From CANHEE01 sp043777755 (GTDB lineage Bacteria > Bacteroidota > Bacteroidia > Chitinophagales > Saprospiraceae): a stretch of 32,923 bases of DNA. Shown one piece after another: positions 22,880 through 32,909 of the stretch. Below the pieces are notes generated by a model. The model was not told the origin of the DNA, did no database searches, and was given only the letters and a program-made list of their open reading frames with translations. The translations under genes were made by a program, and so were the position numbers. The stretch spans positions 1 to 32,923 of the forward strand of contig JAYWHK010000057.1 of assembly GCA_043777755.1 (NCBI GenBank). The letters run 5' to 3'. The number at the start of each line of letters is the position of its first letter. Within the stretch, counting starts at the first letter, position 1.

Positions 22880-24385
22880 TTATTTTTTTTTCCAAAGCCT
22901 AAAAAATTTCATTTCACCAATCAAAATTTCATCAAAACCATCATTAATCAAAGAGTGTTTCCGCTCAGAAAGGAAAAAAGATTGGGTTTTGTCGTCAATA
23001 ACGGCATCAAAATGATTATAACGCATCAAATACGTTCCTACTGCATATTCTGAATAAAAAATTTGGTCTATGCCGATAAGACTACATGGTGGAATCAAAT
23101 TTTTCATCAATCGAATATCATACAACATTGCTTCATCTCGACTCACTTTTTTATAAAAAGAAAATGAATATAAAACACTGATTAGCAACACAATACAACT
23201 TACAATTAATATTTTTTTAGCATTAAAAAAATCCAATATTGGTGCAATATAATGTGCTGTGAGCAATGCCGCTGCGATGGCAAAATAAGGCATCGAAGGT
23301 ACTAAATAATAAGAATGTTGTTTCGGGCTAACCATCATAGGAAGCGATGCAGAAAGCCCAATGTATAACCAAAAAATAACTTGCTCGCTATGAATTTTTT
23401 TTGTAAAAAAGGTTTTTCTATTTTTAAAAAAAAGGTTGATTTTAAAAAGCCCATATATAAAAAACATAGGAATTAGCTCTTGCAAAAGTCGAATCAATAA
23501 TAAAAAATGGTTGCCATCATCGGTCAATTCCCTTTCACCTTTCAAACTTCTAAGCAATTGAATATCAATGTACTGCTGAAAAAAATAAAATGCCTTTGGT
23601 GAAAGATAAAACAATAATAAGAAGTGAAAAACCAATAAAAATATTGCAAAAAATGTTCTTTTTAACATTTCTGTAAAACTTATTTTTTTCAAAATCAACC
23701 ATTGTCCAAAAAATATTCCCAAAGGAAAAAGTCCTACAACGCCTTTCGTCAGCACGGCAAGGAAAATGAAAAACACGCCAATAATGAACAGTGAACAGTG
23801 AACAATGAATAGTGAACGATGAACAGTGAACAGCGATGGAAATTGTACTTTCTTACTTTCCAAATCACTCTCCCACTCTCTTACTTTCTTATTTTCTACT
23901 CTCTTACTTTCCTCTTTCCCTAATAAAAACACCGCCCAAAGGTCAAAAATCAACATGGTATTTTCCAACATATTATGACGATACGACCAAAAAACCAATG
24001 GTGTAATCGTATAGAAAAAAACAGGTAACCAAAGTGTTTTTTTGTCAGCGTGAATATTTTTTTTATAAATGTAAATTATTGAAAAATAGGCGATTATATA
24101 AGTAATGGCGGAATAAAAACGCTCTACGTAAATGCTGTCACCGAAGACTCGAAAAAACAGCGATTGCAACCAAAATGCAAAAGTTGGTTGTTCATAAAAT
24201 ATTTCTTCGACTTTACAATGAAACATTGGCTGCCAGATTTCACCAATTCCTTCCGACAAATTCCGAGCAACCGCTGCATAAATAACGCCATCTAAAAACA
24301 TTCCGTCTTGTAACCAAAATGGAAGCAACAGTGCTGTTGCAACAGCCGCTGTAAAAAGATAAAATGGGAAAGCAATGGATTTCAT
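22880..24385 (-). CDS. GT39/ArnT-like membrane glycosyltransferase (mirror copy)
   Basis: Identical 501-residue polytopic glycosyltransferase, start placed at the ATG at 24385 just after the -7 element TATCTTTG rather than at the in-frame TTG at 24463. It carries the same in-frame repeat insert. Mirror of 8540-10045. Confidence 0.81.
   Translation of the reverse strand: MKSIAFPFYLFTAAVATALLLPFWLQDGMFLDGVIYAAVARNLSEGIGEIWQPMFHCKVEEIFYEQPTFAFWLQSLFFRVFGDSIYVERFYSAITYIIAYFSIIYIYKKNIHADKKTLWLPVFFYTITPLVFWSYRHNMLENTMLIFDLWAVFLLGKEESKRVENKKVREWESDLESKKVQFPSLFTVHRSLFIVHCSLFIIGVFFIFLAVLTKGVVGLFPLGIFFGQWLILKKISFTEMLKRTFFAIFLLVFHFLLLFYLSPKAFYFFQQYIDIQLLRSLKGERELTDDGNHFLLLIRLLQELIPMFFIYGLFKINLFFKNRKTFFTKKIHSEQVIFWLYIGLSASLPMMVSPKQHSYYLVPSMPYFAIAAALLTAHYIAPILDFFNAKKILIVSCIVLLISVLYSFSFYKKVSRDEAMLYDIRLMKNLIPPCSLIGIDQIFYSEYAVGTYLMRYNHFDAVIDDKTQSFFLSERKHSLINDGFDEILIGEMKFFRLWKKK
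23783..23914 (-). repeat. In-frame simple-repeat insert in the glycosyltransferase (mirror copy)
   Basis: Seven GTTCACT-type heptamers (23783-23831, read here as AGTGAAC) next to a purine-strand repeat (23847-23914). Mirror of 9011-9142. Confidence 0.83.
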
Positions 24386-24396
24386 GGTGCAAAGAT

Positions 24397-24435
24397 AAAA
24401 AAAAGCACAAAAAATTGTGGTCTTTTGTGCTTTTT
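24397..24435 (-). terminator. Intrinsic terminator of the permease gene (mirror copy)
   Basis: GCACAAAA / TTTTGTGC stem with A and T flanks, ending in a T run on the minus strand. Mirror of 8490-8528. Confidence 0.78.
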
Positions 24436-24465
24436 CAAGGTGATTATTCTTTTTTCGTAACACTT

Positions 24466-24557
24466 AGGTAGCATGAGCTTTAGCTCGTGACAGAACACAT
24501 TTTGCAGTTTCAACATTAGAATGTACAATTCTCAACGAGCTAAAGCTCATTTTACCT
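24466..24557. repeat. 92-bp MITE/REPIN-like element (mirror of copy A)
   Basis: Mirror of 8368-8459, located after the permease stop codon on the minus strand. Confidence 0.78.
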
Positions 24558-24580
24558 ACACTTCTAAGTTTTACATTTTT

Positions 24581-25786
24581 CTACACCATCGCTGGTGTAT
24601 TTTTTGCTTTAATTGCAGCTGGAATTGCTGCCAAAATCCCTATCAATAAAACGGTAACACCAACAATGACAAAGTCTATCATACGAAGTTCCGCAGGATA
24701 ACGATCCACCATAAAACCTTCGGGAATTGGAATAATCCCAACTTGCTTGTGAAGGAGATAAATCAGCAAAGAAGCTACAAAACCACCCAACAACCCGACA
24801 CCAATCAGCCAAAAACCAACGCCTAAAAAAGTTTTTTTCACATCGTCATCTGACATTCCCATGGATTTTAGAATGGAAATATCTTTGCGTTTGTCCATCG
24901 CAATCATCCACAATGCGCCTACCAAATTGAAGGCAACCAAAACCATTGTCAAACTCAGAATTACAAAACTCATCCATTTTTCAATGTTTAAAATTTTCAA
25001 AAATGCTTCGTTTTGTTGGTATTTGTCTTTTACTAAAAATTTTTCGCCTAAGATAGATTTTACATTAGCAATCGTTTTTTTGCTATCATGGTGGTCAATT
25101 TTTATTTCCAAAGCACTTGCTTGATTGGGCTGCGAAAGTAGTCCTTGCACCAAAGACAATGCCGTGATAATGTATTGATTATCAAACTCTTGCTGGATAG
25201 AAAATGTTCCAGAAGGCATGATTTGAGCCGTATTGAATTGTTGTTCGAGTGCGCCAGCATCTTCTCTTTTTGCCATATAAATATTAAGCGGCTCGAGCGG
25301 ATTATCGACATTGACACCCAATTTGTTACGGATTCCAGCACCAACAATGCCATAAAAATTTTCGCCACGCTGCAAAGCATAACGCCCTTCTCTCATAGCA
25401 GAATCCAGTTTGGTTACTTCTTGATAATCGTTATCGACACCTTTGATAACACCAAAATCCTGTGTTCCTGCGTATTGAAAGAAAGCGATTTCTTCCAAAG
25501 AAATACTCACATTTTTTACACCATTTACTTTACGTAATTGCGCCAATTGAGTGGTATCAATCGTGAAAGTTTTGCCAAGTGTTGGCGTTACTTTTAGGTC
25601 GGGATTAAACTTCCCCATCATACTCGATACCAAATCTTCAAAGCCATTGAATACGCAAAGCACCAAAATAAGTGCAGCCGTACCAACAGCAATACCAACT
25701 GCTGCAATTCCCGTAATGATATTGATAACATTGGTCGTTTTTTTTGAAAAAAGATAACGACGAGCGATGCGAAAAGGTAAATTCAT
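24581..25786 (-). CDS. LolC/LolE-like ABC transporter permease (mirror copy)
   Basis: Identical 401-residue four-helix FtsX/MacB-type permease with the coupling loop DKRKDISILKSMG. No ATPase subunit nearby in this arm either. Mirror of 7139-8344. Confidence 0.86.
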   Translation of the reverse strand: MNLPFRIARRYLFSKKTTNVINIITGIAAVGIAVGTAALILVLCVFNGFEDLVSSMMGKFNPDLKVTPTLGKTFTIDTTQLAQLRKVNGVKNVSISLEEIAFFQYAGTQDFGVIKGVDNDYQEVTKLDSAMREGRYALQRGENFYGIVGAGIRNKLGVNVDNPLEPLNIYMAKREDAGALEQQFNTAQIMPSGTFSIQQEFDNQYIITALSLVQGLLSQPNQASALEIKIDHHDSKKTIANVKSILGEKFLVKDKYQQNEAFLKILNIEKWMSFVILSLTMVLVAFNLVGALWMIAMDKRKDISILKSMGMSDDDVKKTFLGVGFWLIGVGLLGGFVASLLIYLLHKQVGIIPIPEGFMVDRYPAELRMIDFVIVGVTVLLIGILAAIPAAIKAKNTPAMV

Positions 25787-25796
25787 ATTTTTTTTG

Positions 25797-25827
25797 CAAA
25801 GCTACGATTTTGTTTTCAGCAAACAAA
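25797..25827 (-). promoter_or_regulatory. Promoter of the LolC/E-like permease gene (mirror copy)
   Basis: -33 TTTG and -7 TAGCTTTG on the minus strand, 19-nt spacer; the ATG is 10 nt beyond the -7 box. Confidence 0.7.
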
Positions 25828-25840
25828 ATTATTATATTTG
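25809..25840 (+). promoter_or_regulatory. Promoter of the ATE/Bpt-like gene (mirror copy)
   Basis: -33 TTTG (25809-25812) and -7 TATATTTG (25833-25840), 20-nt spacer, interleaved with the opposite-facing permease promoter. Confidence 0.68.
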
Positions 25841-25896
25841 CAAAAAAATAGACACCTTTGCCTAATAAGTAATCTTTAATTCACCTTATTTTTTAT

Positions 25897-26571
25897 ATGA
25901 AAGCCAATTACCTCGAAGATTTCAAAGAAGGCATTTTGAAGCATGCCAGCGCAGAACAGATGGATATGTTGTTGGCTGATGCTTGGCGGCATTTTGGTGC
26001 TGTTTTTTTTAGGAATCGCTTGGATATTCACCCCGAAGGAAATGCCTTGATACATATTGTACCGCTTCGGATTAATTTGGAAAAATTTACTTTTTCTAAA
26101 CATCATTTGAAATTGTTGCGTCGAGAAAAAAATACGAGCATCAAATACCAAGCTATTGTGATTGATGCAGAACGAGAAGCAATATTTCAAAAACATATTC
26201 TACGTTTCCATCACAATATTCCTGAAAAACTAAGTGATTTTTTAGGCGAAGCTCCTGGCGTAGTGCCTTGTATGGCACTTGAATGTGCCTTATATGATGA
26301 GCATCATCAATTGTATGCGATGAGTTATTTCGATGTTGCAAATCATTCTATTTCAAGTATTTACGCTACTTTTGATACTGATTTTTCTAAAAAAAGCCCA
26401 GGATTACATACCCTTTTAGCCGAAATTATGTTCGCTTTGGAACATCAAAAACAATATGTCTATTTGGGTTATGCCCATGATATTGCTTCGCATTATGATT
26501 ACAAAAAACAATTTAAAGGCTTGGAATTTTATGATTGGGAAGGAAATTGGTTGCCGTATCAAAGTATCTAA
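25897..26571 (+). CDS. ATE/Bpt-like arginyl- or leucyl-tRNA-protein transferase (mirror copy)
   Basis: Identical 224-residue protein with ATE_C blocks (SISSIYATFD, YVYLGY, DYKKQFKGLE) and no N-terminal cysteine motif. Mirror of 6354-7028. Confidence 0.74.
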   Translation: MKANYLEDFKEGILKHASAEQMDMLLADAWRHFGAVFFRNRLDIHPEGNALIHIVPLRINLEKFTFSKHHLKLLRREKNTSIKYQAIVIDAEREAIFQKHILRFHHNIPEKLSDFLGEAPGVVPCMALECALYDEHHQLYAMSYFDVANHSISSIYATFDTDFSKKSPGLHTLLAEIMFALEHQKQYVYLGYAHDIASHYDYKKQFKGLEFYDWEGNWLPYQSI

Positions 26572-26769
26572 AAACCTGAGCCGCCAGCCAAGTTGCAAAA
26601 AATGGTGTTTTTTTTTATTTTCTCATTAAAAAAGGCAAATAAAATCAAATCTTGTCATAACTTTGTAGGAGATTTTAATTTAAAATACAGCTGGAAGAGT
26701 AAAATCTGCGCAATGTCGTAACTGACACAGGAAACATTTAGTACGTTATATAAATCAATAAGAAAAGAT

Positions 26770-26777
26770 TAATTTTG
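26770..26777 (+). promoter_or_regulatory. -7 promoter element for the D12 methyltransferase (mirror copy)
   Basis: TAATTTTG, 27 nt before the ATG at 26805; an alternative TAACTTTG lies at 26658-26665. Mirror of 6148-6155. Confidence 0.43.
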
Positions 26778-26804
26778 TGGCATTTCAATATAGAAATTTA
26801 AAAT

Positions 26805-27914
26805 ATGCTTTTTGAAGAATATCAATATTTTAATTATCAATTTCCAGAACCTCAATATTTGGGCGCAAAATATACGCTTTTATCTTGGATAAATCAGTTC
26901 ATACCCAAAAACACCAAAACTGCAATTGACGCTTATGCGGGTTCTCAATCTGTTGCTTATTTATTTAAACAACTTGGTTATAAGGTAATTACAAATGACT
27001 TTTTAAATTTTAACAATCAAATAGGGAAAGCGTTAATTGAAAATAACGACACAAAGTTAAGTACAAACGATTTACAACTACTTTCTCAACCCGCATCTAA
27101 TAAAGATGAATTTAGGCTAATTGAAGATGTTTTTGCAAACGTTTTTTTTGAAAAAGAAGAGGCAGAATTTTTAGACAATTTTAGAGCAAACATTCCATTG
27201 CTTGACAATGAATTTAAACAATCACTTGCTTATACTGTAATTAATCGCAGCATGACAAGAAAAATAACAATGGGACATTTTGGACATACACAGGCATTAG
27301 TGTATGCAAATGACCCAGAAAGAATAAAAAGAAATAGAAGTTTGGTAAGACCAATTAACGATATTTTTGAAGAACTTTTGCCAAAATACAATAATTCAAT
27401 TTTTGACAATAAACAAGACAACAAAAGTTATAATCAAAATATTTTAGAACTATTACCCAATATTGAAAATGTAGATTTAGCTTATTTTGACCCACCTTAT
27501 TGTGATAGTCATGCTGATTATCAAGGTTTTTATCATTTGTTAGAAACTTACACGGAATATTGGAAAGATAAAGAGTTTATAAATGGTATAAAAAGATATG
27601 AACCTCAACGTTTTAGTGGTTTTGACAAAAAAAGAGATGTAATATCTTCGTTTGAAAAATTATTTGAATTATCGGAGAACATTCCAAATTGGTTGATCAG
27701 TTATAATAACAGAAGCTATCCAGGAGTTGAAGAGTTTGAAAAATTAATTTCAAAATATAGAAATGTAAAAATTGAAGCCAAGACCTATCAAAATGCTAGG
27801 GGTGGAAAAGGAAGTGTAGCGGGTAGCCAAGAAATACTATTTGTTTGTAGCCCTAAAAAAAAATACATTGTTTCAAATATTCATAAACAACAGTTAGTAA
27901 ATGAAGGATTTTAA
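26805..27914 (+). CDS. DNA adenine-N6 methyltransferase, D12 class (mirror copy)
   Basis: Identical 369-residue class-alpha enzyme: YLGAK motif X, DAYAGS motif I, DPPY motif IV at 229-232. No endonuclease partner apart from the frameshifted ORF that overlaps its 3' end. Mirror of 5011-6120. Confidence 0.89.
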   Translation: MLFEEYQYFNYQFPEPQYLGAKYTLLSWINQFIPKNTKTAIDAYAGSQSVAYLFKQLGYKVITNDFLNFNNQIGKALIENNDTKLSTNDLQLLSQPASNKDEFRLIEDVFANVFFEKEEAEFLDNFRANIPLLDNEFKQSLAYTVINRSMTRKITMGHFGHTQALVYANDPERIKRNRSLVRPINDIFEELLPKYNNSIFDNKQDNKSYNQNILELLPNIENVDLAYFDPPYCDSHADYQGFYHLLETYTEYWKDKEFINGIKRYEPQRFSGFDKKRDVISSFEKLFELSENIPNWLISYNNRSYPGVEEFEKLISKYRNVKIEAKTYQNARGGKGSVAGSQEILFVCSPKKKYIVSNIHKQQLVNEGF

Positions 27915-28165
27915 ATATTGGAAGAAGCTACACGAAAGTGAAAAATTAGAAGAATTTAGTCAAGACAAAATGGGATTATTATGGCTTAAAACTAAATCAA
28001 TTGTTAGAAAAGAACTCATAACAGAATTCCTTAAAACCAACAATACTCACATATTTAGACAATTTTAAAAATAAGAAAATTGACGACCTAAAAGTTACAT
28101 TTGAATTTAAAGGCAAACCACAACCTTTTACAGCATTGGCAGACATTATTTTTGTAGCCAAGTAA
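27901..28165 (+). pseudogene. Frameshifted small ORF downstream of the D12 methyltransferase (mirror copy)
   Basis: The 55-codon frame 27901-28068 and the continuing frame that ends at 28165 are joined if one A is dropped from the run at 28033-28036. The identical lesion is in both arms, which supports their being one sequence. Mirror of 4760-5024. Confidence 0.5.
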
Positions 28166-28286
28166 GCCCATAAAAGTAATAGGATATTGGTGAAATAAGG
28201 CATTTTACACTTATTAAAGTAGATACTTAAACCATTTTTTAACACAGTATTAGATAAATTTTTTGTAACTGTTTTTTATATTAACT

Positions 28287-29162
28287 ATGATGAAACATCG
28301 TTTTCTTTACCTCATTGCATTTAGTTTAACTTTTTTCGCTTGTTCGGAGAGCGATAAGTTTTTTTCAAAAAATCAAAATACTCAGCCTTCTCTCTCAACA
28401 GAAAATGCTAAGGTAGCAACGAATCCGTCGCAAGACACCAACGTTGTGCCAAGTGATTATGTGCCTTTGGATAGTGTCAGAACGGTGAATGTTTCTTTGG
28501 ATTCTCCTTCAAAATCTACGAAATACATCTATTTTACGGTGGACGATGGACCTTCGAGCTATTCAGATGACATTCTGAATTTGGCAAAAGATAAAAATGT
28601 CAAAATGACGGTTTTTTTGGTTGGAAGAAATATGGAATACAAGGCTTTTGACAAAGAGTTTGCAGAGTATCGCAACAATTCATTGATTGAAATGTGCAAC
28701 CATTCCTACAGTCATGCGAACAATCGTTATGAGCATTTTTACAAAAATCCTAATGGTGTTTTGATGGATTTTTACAAAAATATTGTTACGCTGAATTTGA
28801 CCAACTCGATTGCTCGTTTTCCTGGAAGCCCCGCTTGGATGCTGAATGGTCGTCAAAAAAATGTACAAACGACAAGAAAAAATGCTGCAACATTGTTAAA
28901 AGACAAAGGTTTTCGTATTTTTGGTTGGGATTCTGAGTGGGAATTTAGCTACCGAAATGGTGCGCCGAAAGGAAGTGCAGAAGAAGTTTTGGCAGATATT
29001 GAATCTCGTATTAAAAACAATGATACTTTTGTGAAAAACCATTGCGTTTTGCTTTTACATGAAAGAATGTTCCAAAAAAAGTTAGAAATTGCTCGTTTGG
29101 TTACACTTTTACAACAAAAAGGTTATGTTTTTGAGCATTTGAGAAATTTTCCGAAGATATAG
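28287..29162 (+). CDS. NodB-type polysaccharide deacetylase, lipoprotein (mirror copy)
   Basis: Identical 291-residue lipoprotein (C19) with intact NodB motifs D86-D87, H139, H143, R177, D215 and H259. Mirror of 3763-4638. Confidence 0.86.
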   Translation: MMKHRFLYLIAFSLTFFACSESDKFFSKNQNTQPSLSTENAKVATNPSQDTNVVPSDYVPLDSVRTVNVSLDSPSKSTKYIYFTVDDGPSSYSDDILNLAKDKNVKMTVFLVGRNMEYKAFDKEFAEYRNNSLIEMCNHSYSHANNRYEHFYKNPNGVLMDFYKNIVTLNLTNSIARFPGSPAWMLNGRQKNVQTTRKNAATLLKDKGFRIFGWDSEWEFSYRNGAPKGSAEEVLADIESRIKNNDTFVKNHCVLLLHERMFQKKLEIARLVTLLQQKGYVFEHLRNFPKI

Positions 29163-29262
29163 TTTTAAACTATTGTAAATCAAAAAGTTGGTGGTAATAC
29201 CAATAGACAGACGTTCCAAGCTCAATAGTTTAACAAACAATTCTAACCAACTTTACTAATAA

Positions 29263-29284
29263 TTTGAGTATCTTTGAACTCAAA
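29263..29284 (+). promoter_or_regulatory. Promoter -7 element inside an operator-like inverted repeat (mirror copy)
   Basis: TTTGAGT (29263-29269) and ACTCAAA (29278-29284) surround and overlap -7 TATCTTTG (29269-29276), ahead of the endonuclease ATG at 29301. Confidence 0.48.
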
Positions 29285-29300
29285 ATTTGAAAAATAATAA

Positions 29301-30215
29301 ATGGACAAAATAATTTCGGATAAAGCAATAAAAAGACGAGAATTTTGGGTTGAAGAAATCCGAAAATTGAGTGGCAACTTTGGCAATGACGCCGAAAAGT
29401 TAGAAAAAGAATTAGAAGTTGAAATTAAGAAAAATGGAAATACTTCGCTTATTGACCATTTACGACTTTGTGCAAATATCCCAGAAAGCTATGGACACGA
29501 CACGAGCGAAGAAAAATTATACTCAAAATATACAGACTGTTTGCTTTCTTTGGCTTACACAGCATTGGGACTTAAAAGTTTAGTGCTAAAAGAAAGAGCT
29601 GATGCGGCAGACGTTGAAGCATTTGCAAAAGATTATAGTTTTGTAGCTGATGCAAAAGCATTCAGGTTAAGCCGAACAGCTAAAAATCAAAAAGACTTTA
29701 AAGTTCAAGCAATGCACGGTTGGAAACGTGGAAAACCTTATGCAATGGTTGTTTGCCCGATTTATCAACTTCCAACTTCTTCAAGTCAAATTTACCAACA
29801 AGCCACGACTCAAAACGTTTGTATATTTACATATTCACATTTGGCGTTACTTCTATCCTATTCAGAAGTTGAAGGACAGGCAAAAGTACAACAACTTTTA
29901 AAGAAAATATTTGAGACAATTCAAGCGCTCAATCCTTCAAAAAATGCTACTGATTATTGGTTAGCAATAAACAAAGTAATTCTTTCTTTTTCAAAGAAAA
30001 TTCAGCCACTTTGGGACATTGAAAAAGGTGTTGCAACAGAGAGTATTGCTATTGCAAAAGAAGAAGCACTAACATTTTTGGCACAAGAAAGAGAAAAAAT
30101 TATGCGAATGAGCCATAAAGAAGCATTGAAGGAATTAATCAAAGTTCACAAAATTGAAAGTAGAATAAAGACAATCAATGCAATCTCTGACAACGGATTA
30201 TTCACACTAAAATAA
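29301..30215 (+). CDS. Type II restriction endonuclease, HindIII family (mirror copy)
   Basis: Identical 304-residue HindIII-like enzyme with predicted active-site residues E98, D117 and K119. First gene of the plus-strand cluster 29301-32672. Mirror of 2710-3624. Confidence 0.92.
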   Translation: MDKIISDKAIKRREFWVEEIRKLSGNFGNDAEKLEKELEVEIKKNGNTSLIDHLRLCANIPESYGHDTSEEKLYSKYTDCLLSLAYTALGLKSLVLKERADAADVEAFAKDYSFVADAKAFRLSRTAKNQKDFKVQAMHGWKRGKPYAMVVCPIYQLPTSSSQIYQQATTQNVCIFTYSHLALLLSYSEVEGQAKVQQLLKKIFETIQALNPSKNATDYWLAINKVILSFSKKIQPLWDIEKGVATESIAIAKEEALTFLAQEREKIMRMSHKEALKELIKVHKIESRIKTINAISDNGLFTLK

Positions 30216-30220
30216 AGAAA

Positions 30221-31030
30221 ATGAGTTTAGATAAATATATTAACCAAATCATTGAAGGCAATTGTGTTGAAGTAATGAAGGAATTTGATGATGAAGTTAT
30301 TGACCTTACTATTACTTCACCACCTTATGATAATTTAAGAAACTACAAAGGCTTTGTTTTTCCATTTGAAGACATTGCAAAAGAGTTATACAGAGTCACC
30401 AAACAAGGTGGTATTATTGTTTGGGTCGTGAACGATGCAACTATTGAAGGTAACGAAACAGGAACAAGTTTTAAACAAGCATTATATTTTCAACAAATTG
30501 GCTTCAATCTTCACGATACAATGATTTTTCGTAAGACAAATCCAATTCCACAAATTTATAGGAAACGTTACAACAATGAATTTGAGTTTATGTTTGTTTT
30601 TAGCAAAGGGACAGTGAAAATACACAACCCCTTAATGGTGGATTGTTTGCACGCAGGTTTAGAATTGAATGGAACGACTTATAAAAATTTTTCAAAAAAT
30701 GAGCAGATAAGAGAAAAACTTGCGAAACCTGTAAAGGACAAAAAAATAAAAGGAAATATTTGGGAATATGTGGTAGGCAAAAAACAAGAAGACCAAGAAG
30801 CAAAAGGACACCCAGCACCATTTCCTTGTGAATTGGTTAGAGACCATATAAAATCGTGGACTAATCAAGGTGACATTGTTTTTGACCCAATGTGTGGAAG
30901 TGGAACTGTTGCAAGAGTTGCAACAGAAATGGGCCGACAGTATATAGGTACAGATATTAGCCCCGAATATTGCGAAATTGCGAGAAAAAGGGTGAAACTA
31001 ATTGCAGATACACCAACATTATTTGTCTAA
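30221..31030 (+). CDS. Type II DNA methyltransferase, class beta (mirror copy)
   Basis: Identical 269-residue enzyme with SPPY (33-36) before DPMCGSGT (222-229), 5 nt after the endonuclease gene. Mirror of 1895-2704. Confidence 0.89.
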   Translation: MSLDKYINQIIEGNCVEVMKEFDDEVIDLTITSPPYDNLRNYKGFVFPFEDIAKELYRVTKQGGIIVWVVNDATIEGNETGTSFKQALYFQQIGFNLHDTMIFRKTNPIPQIYRKRYNNEFEFMFVFSKGTVKIHNPLMVDCLHAGLELNGTTYKNFSKNEQIREKLAKPVKDKKIKGNIWEYVVGKKQEDQEAKGHPAPFPCELVRDHIKSWTNQGDIVFDPMCGSGTVARVATEMGRQYIGTDISPEYCEIARKRVKLIADTPTLFV

Positions 31031-31610
31031 GAAGAACCCAAAAAATATTGACTTACAACTATTTAAACAATATTTAGCATTGAAATACTGTTCCAATTGC
31101 GCATCAAAAGTTACTTTCAAGAATATTGAAGGAGATCATTTACCTCGTTTTGTCTGTGACAATTGCGAGGTGGTTCACTATCAAAATCCGAGAGTGATTG
31201 TTGGTTGCTTGCCTATTTGGAACGGAGAAATAATGCTTTGTCGAAGAGGAATTGAGCCGCAATATGGTTTTTGGAATATTCTAGGCGGCTTTATGGAAAA
31301 CAACGAAACGGTGGAGCAAGGCGCACTTCGAGAAGCGAAAGAAGAATCTGGAATCAATGCCAATATCAAAAGTCTTTTGAGTGTCTTTACAGTGCCTCAT
31401 ATCAATCAAGTTCATATTCATTTTTTGGTAGAATTGGTAGAACCTACGTGGCATTTGACACCAGAAACGACTGAAATTCAATTCTTTAACGAAGCAAATT
31501 TCCCTTGGGAAGAAATTGCTTTCCCTTCAAATGTTTTTACATTAAAAACTTTTTTTGCAAATCAAAAAAGTGGCGATTGGAATGTAAAAATCGGAAATTT
31601 TACAAAATAA
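31002..31610 (+). CDS. Nudix hydrolase with N-terminal zinc ribbon (mirror copy)
   Basis: Identical zinc-ribbon Nudix protein. The start is TTG at 31002 (202 residues, overlapping the methyltransferase) or, more like its relatives, TTG at 31080 (176 residues). Mirror of 1315-1923. Confidence 0.84.
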   Translation: MQIHQHYLSKKNPKNIDLQLFKQYLALKYCSNCASKVTFKNIEGDHLPRFVCDNCEVVHYQNPRVIVGCLPIWNGEIMLCRRGIEPQYGFWNILGGFMENNETVEQGALREAKEESGINANIKSLLSVFTVPHINQVHIHFLVELVEPTWHLTPETTEIQFFNEANFPWEEIAFPSNVFTLKTFFANQKSGDWNVKIGNFTK

Positions 31611-31622
31611 AAAATAAATTAT

Positions 31623-32672
31623 ATGTTAGATTTTTCTCAAACAAACGTTGTCCGTTTGTCAATTACTTGGGCTGGAAACAAGGAATTAAACGAAGGAATT
31701 GTGATTCCGAATACTACTTTAGTGAGCGTCAATGAATACGTACACGAGATTTTGATTAGCGGTTTTTTAAAGCCCTTTGAGAAGTTAGAAGAGTTTTTTT
31801 ACTTTACGCACAACGAAGATTTGAGCCACAATGCTGTCTATCAATCTTGTATGCAGATTTTTGAGAATCCCGAATCGCTTTCTGAGCAAGCGGCACTTTT
31901 GACGCAACGAATGTATGAGTTTTCGGTTTCTCCCAAGGTAAAAGGAGGGGAATTTTTTACAGTTTTGTTTGATTCTGTTTCATTACAAGGGGAAATGATG
32001 CCAGCAATTGGTATTTTTAAAATTATTCAAAAAGATGCTTATTTGCGTGTGGAGCGCAGTTCGGAAGCCTTTGCGTTGGGCGTAATGGAAGGAATTACGA
32101 CGGGCAAATTGTCAATGGCAGCCTTGGTTTTGGGTGCAGACGAAGCGGAAGGCTATCGCCTTTTGACCTTTGATACTATAAAAAAGAAAGATGAGGCTTC
32201 GATGTGGCTGACGCAGTTTTTGGGCGTTAAACCAATAGAGGATAATTATTTTAATACCCGTCATTACATGGCGATTGCGAGTGATTTTATCAATCAAAAA
32301 GCACCTGCAAAATTCGGTTTGGACACCACCGAAAAGATTGATTTGCTGAATCGTTCTTCTTTTTATTTTAAAGAAAATGAAAATTTTGAAATTGACGATT
32401 TTGCCGCTACGCTCTTTGAAGACAGCGAACAACAAGAGGTTTTTAAAGAATTTACTACAGAATATGCCAATTATCAGGCGATTCCGTTGGAAAGTCAGTT
32501 TGATATTAGCAAGCAAGCCGTCAGAAAATCAAGCCGTGTTTTCAAAAATGTGATTCAATTGGACGAGAATTTCCAAATCCATGTACAAGGTCGTCGTGAC
32601 CTTATCGAGCGTGGCTTTGATGAGGAAAAAGGAAAACCTTTTTACAAAATTTATTTTGATAGAGAGGAGTAA
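31623..32672 (+). CDS. Nucleoid-associated protein, NA37/NdpA family (mirror copy)
   Basis: Identical 349-residue NA37-family protein, last gene of the plus-strand cluster, 12 nt after the Nudix stop. Mirror of 253-1302. Confidence 0.84.
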   Translation: MLDFSQTNVVRLSITWAGNKELNEGIVIPNTTLVSVNEYVHEILISGFLKPFEKLEEFFYFTHNEDLSHNAVYQSCMQIFENPESLSEQAALLTQRMYEFSVSPKVKGGEFFTVLFDSVSLQGEMMPAIGIFKIIQKDAYLRVERSSEAFALGVMEGITTGKLSMAALVLGADEAEGYRLLTFDTIKKKDEASMWLTQFLGVKPIEDNYFNTRHYMAIASDFINQKAPAKFGLDTTEKIDLLNRSSFYFKENENFEIDDFAATLFEDSEQQEVFKEFTTEYANYQAIPLESQFDISKQAVRKSSRVFKNVIQLDENFQIHVQGRRDLIERGFDEEKGKPFYKIYFDREE

Positions 32673-32909
32673 CGTATTGGTTAGAATGTTGGATTGTTAA
32701 AATGTTGCCTACTTAGTACACCATTTTTTTAGTTATTTAGTGTTTGCTATTGTTTGAAATGGTTCTAACTAATTGAAAACCAAAACAATACAACAATTAC
32801 AAACAATAATAAACTTTTAGAACAATATTTCCGAAAATTCCACAAATGTAAAAAGCAAATACGACAAATGTATTTTTTATCCTTGTAAAAATTTCAAATA
32901 CCATATAAA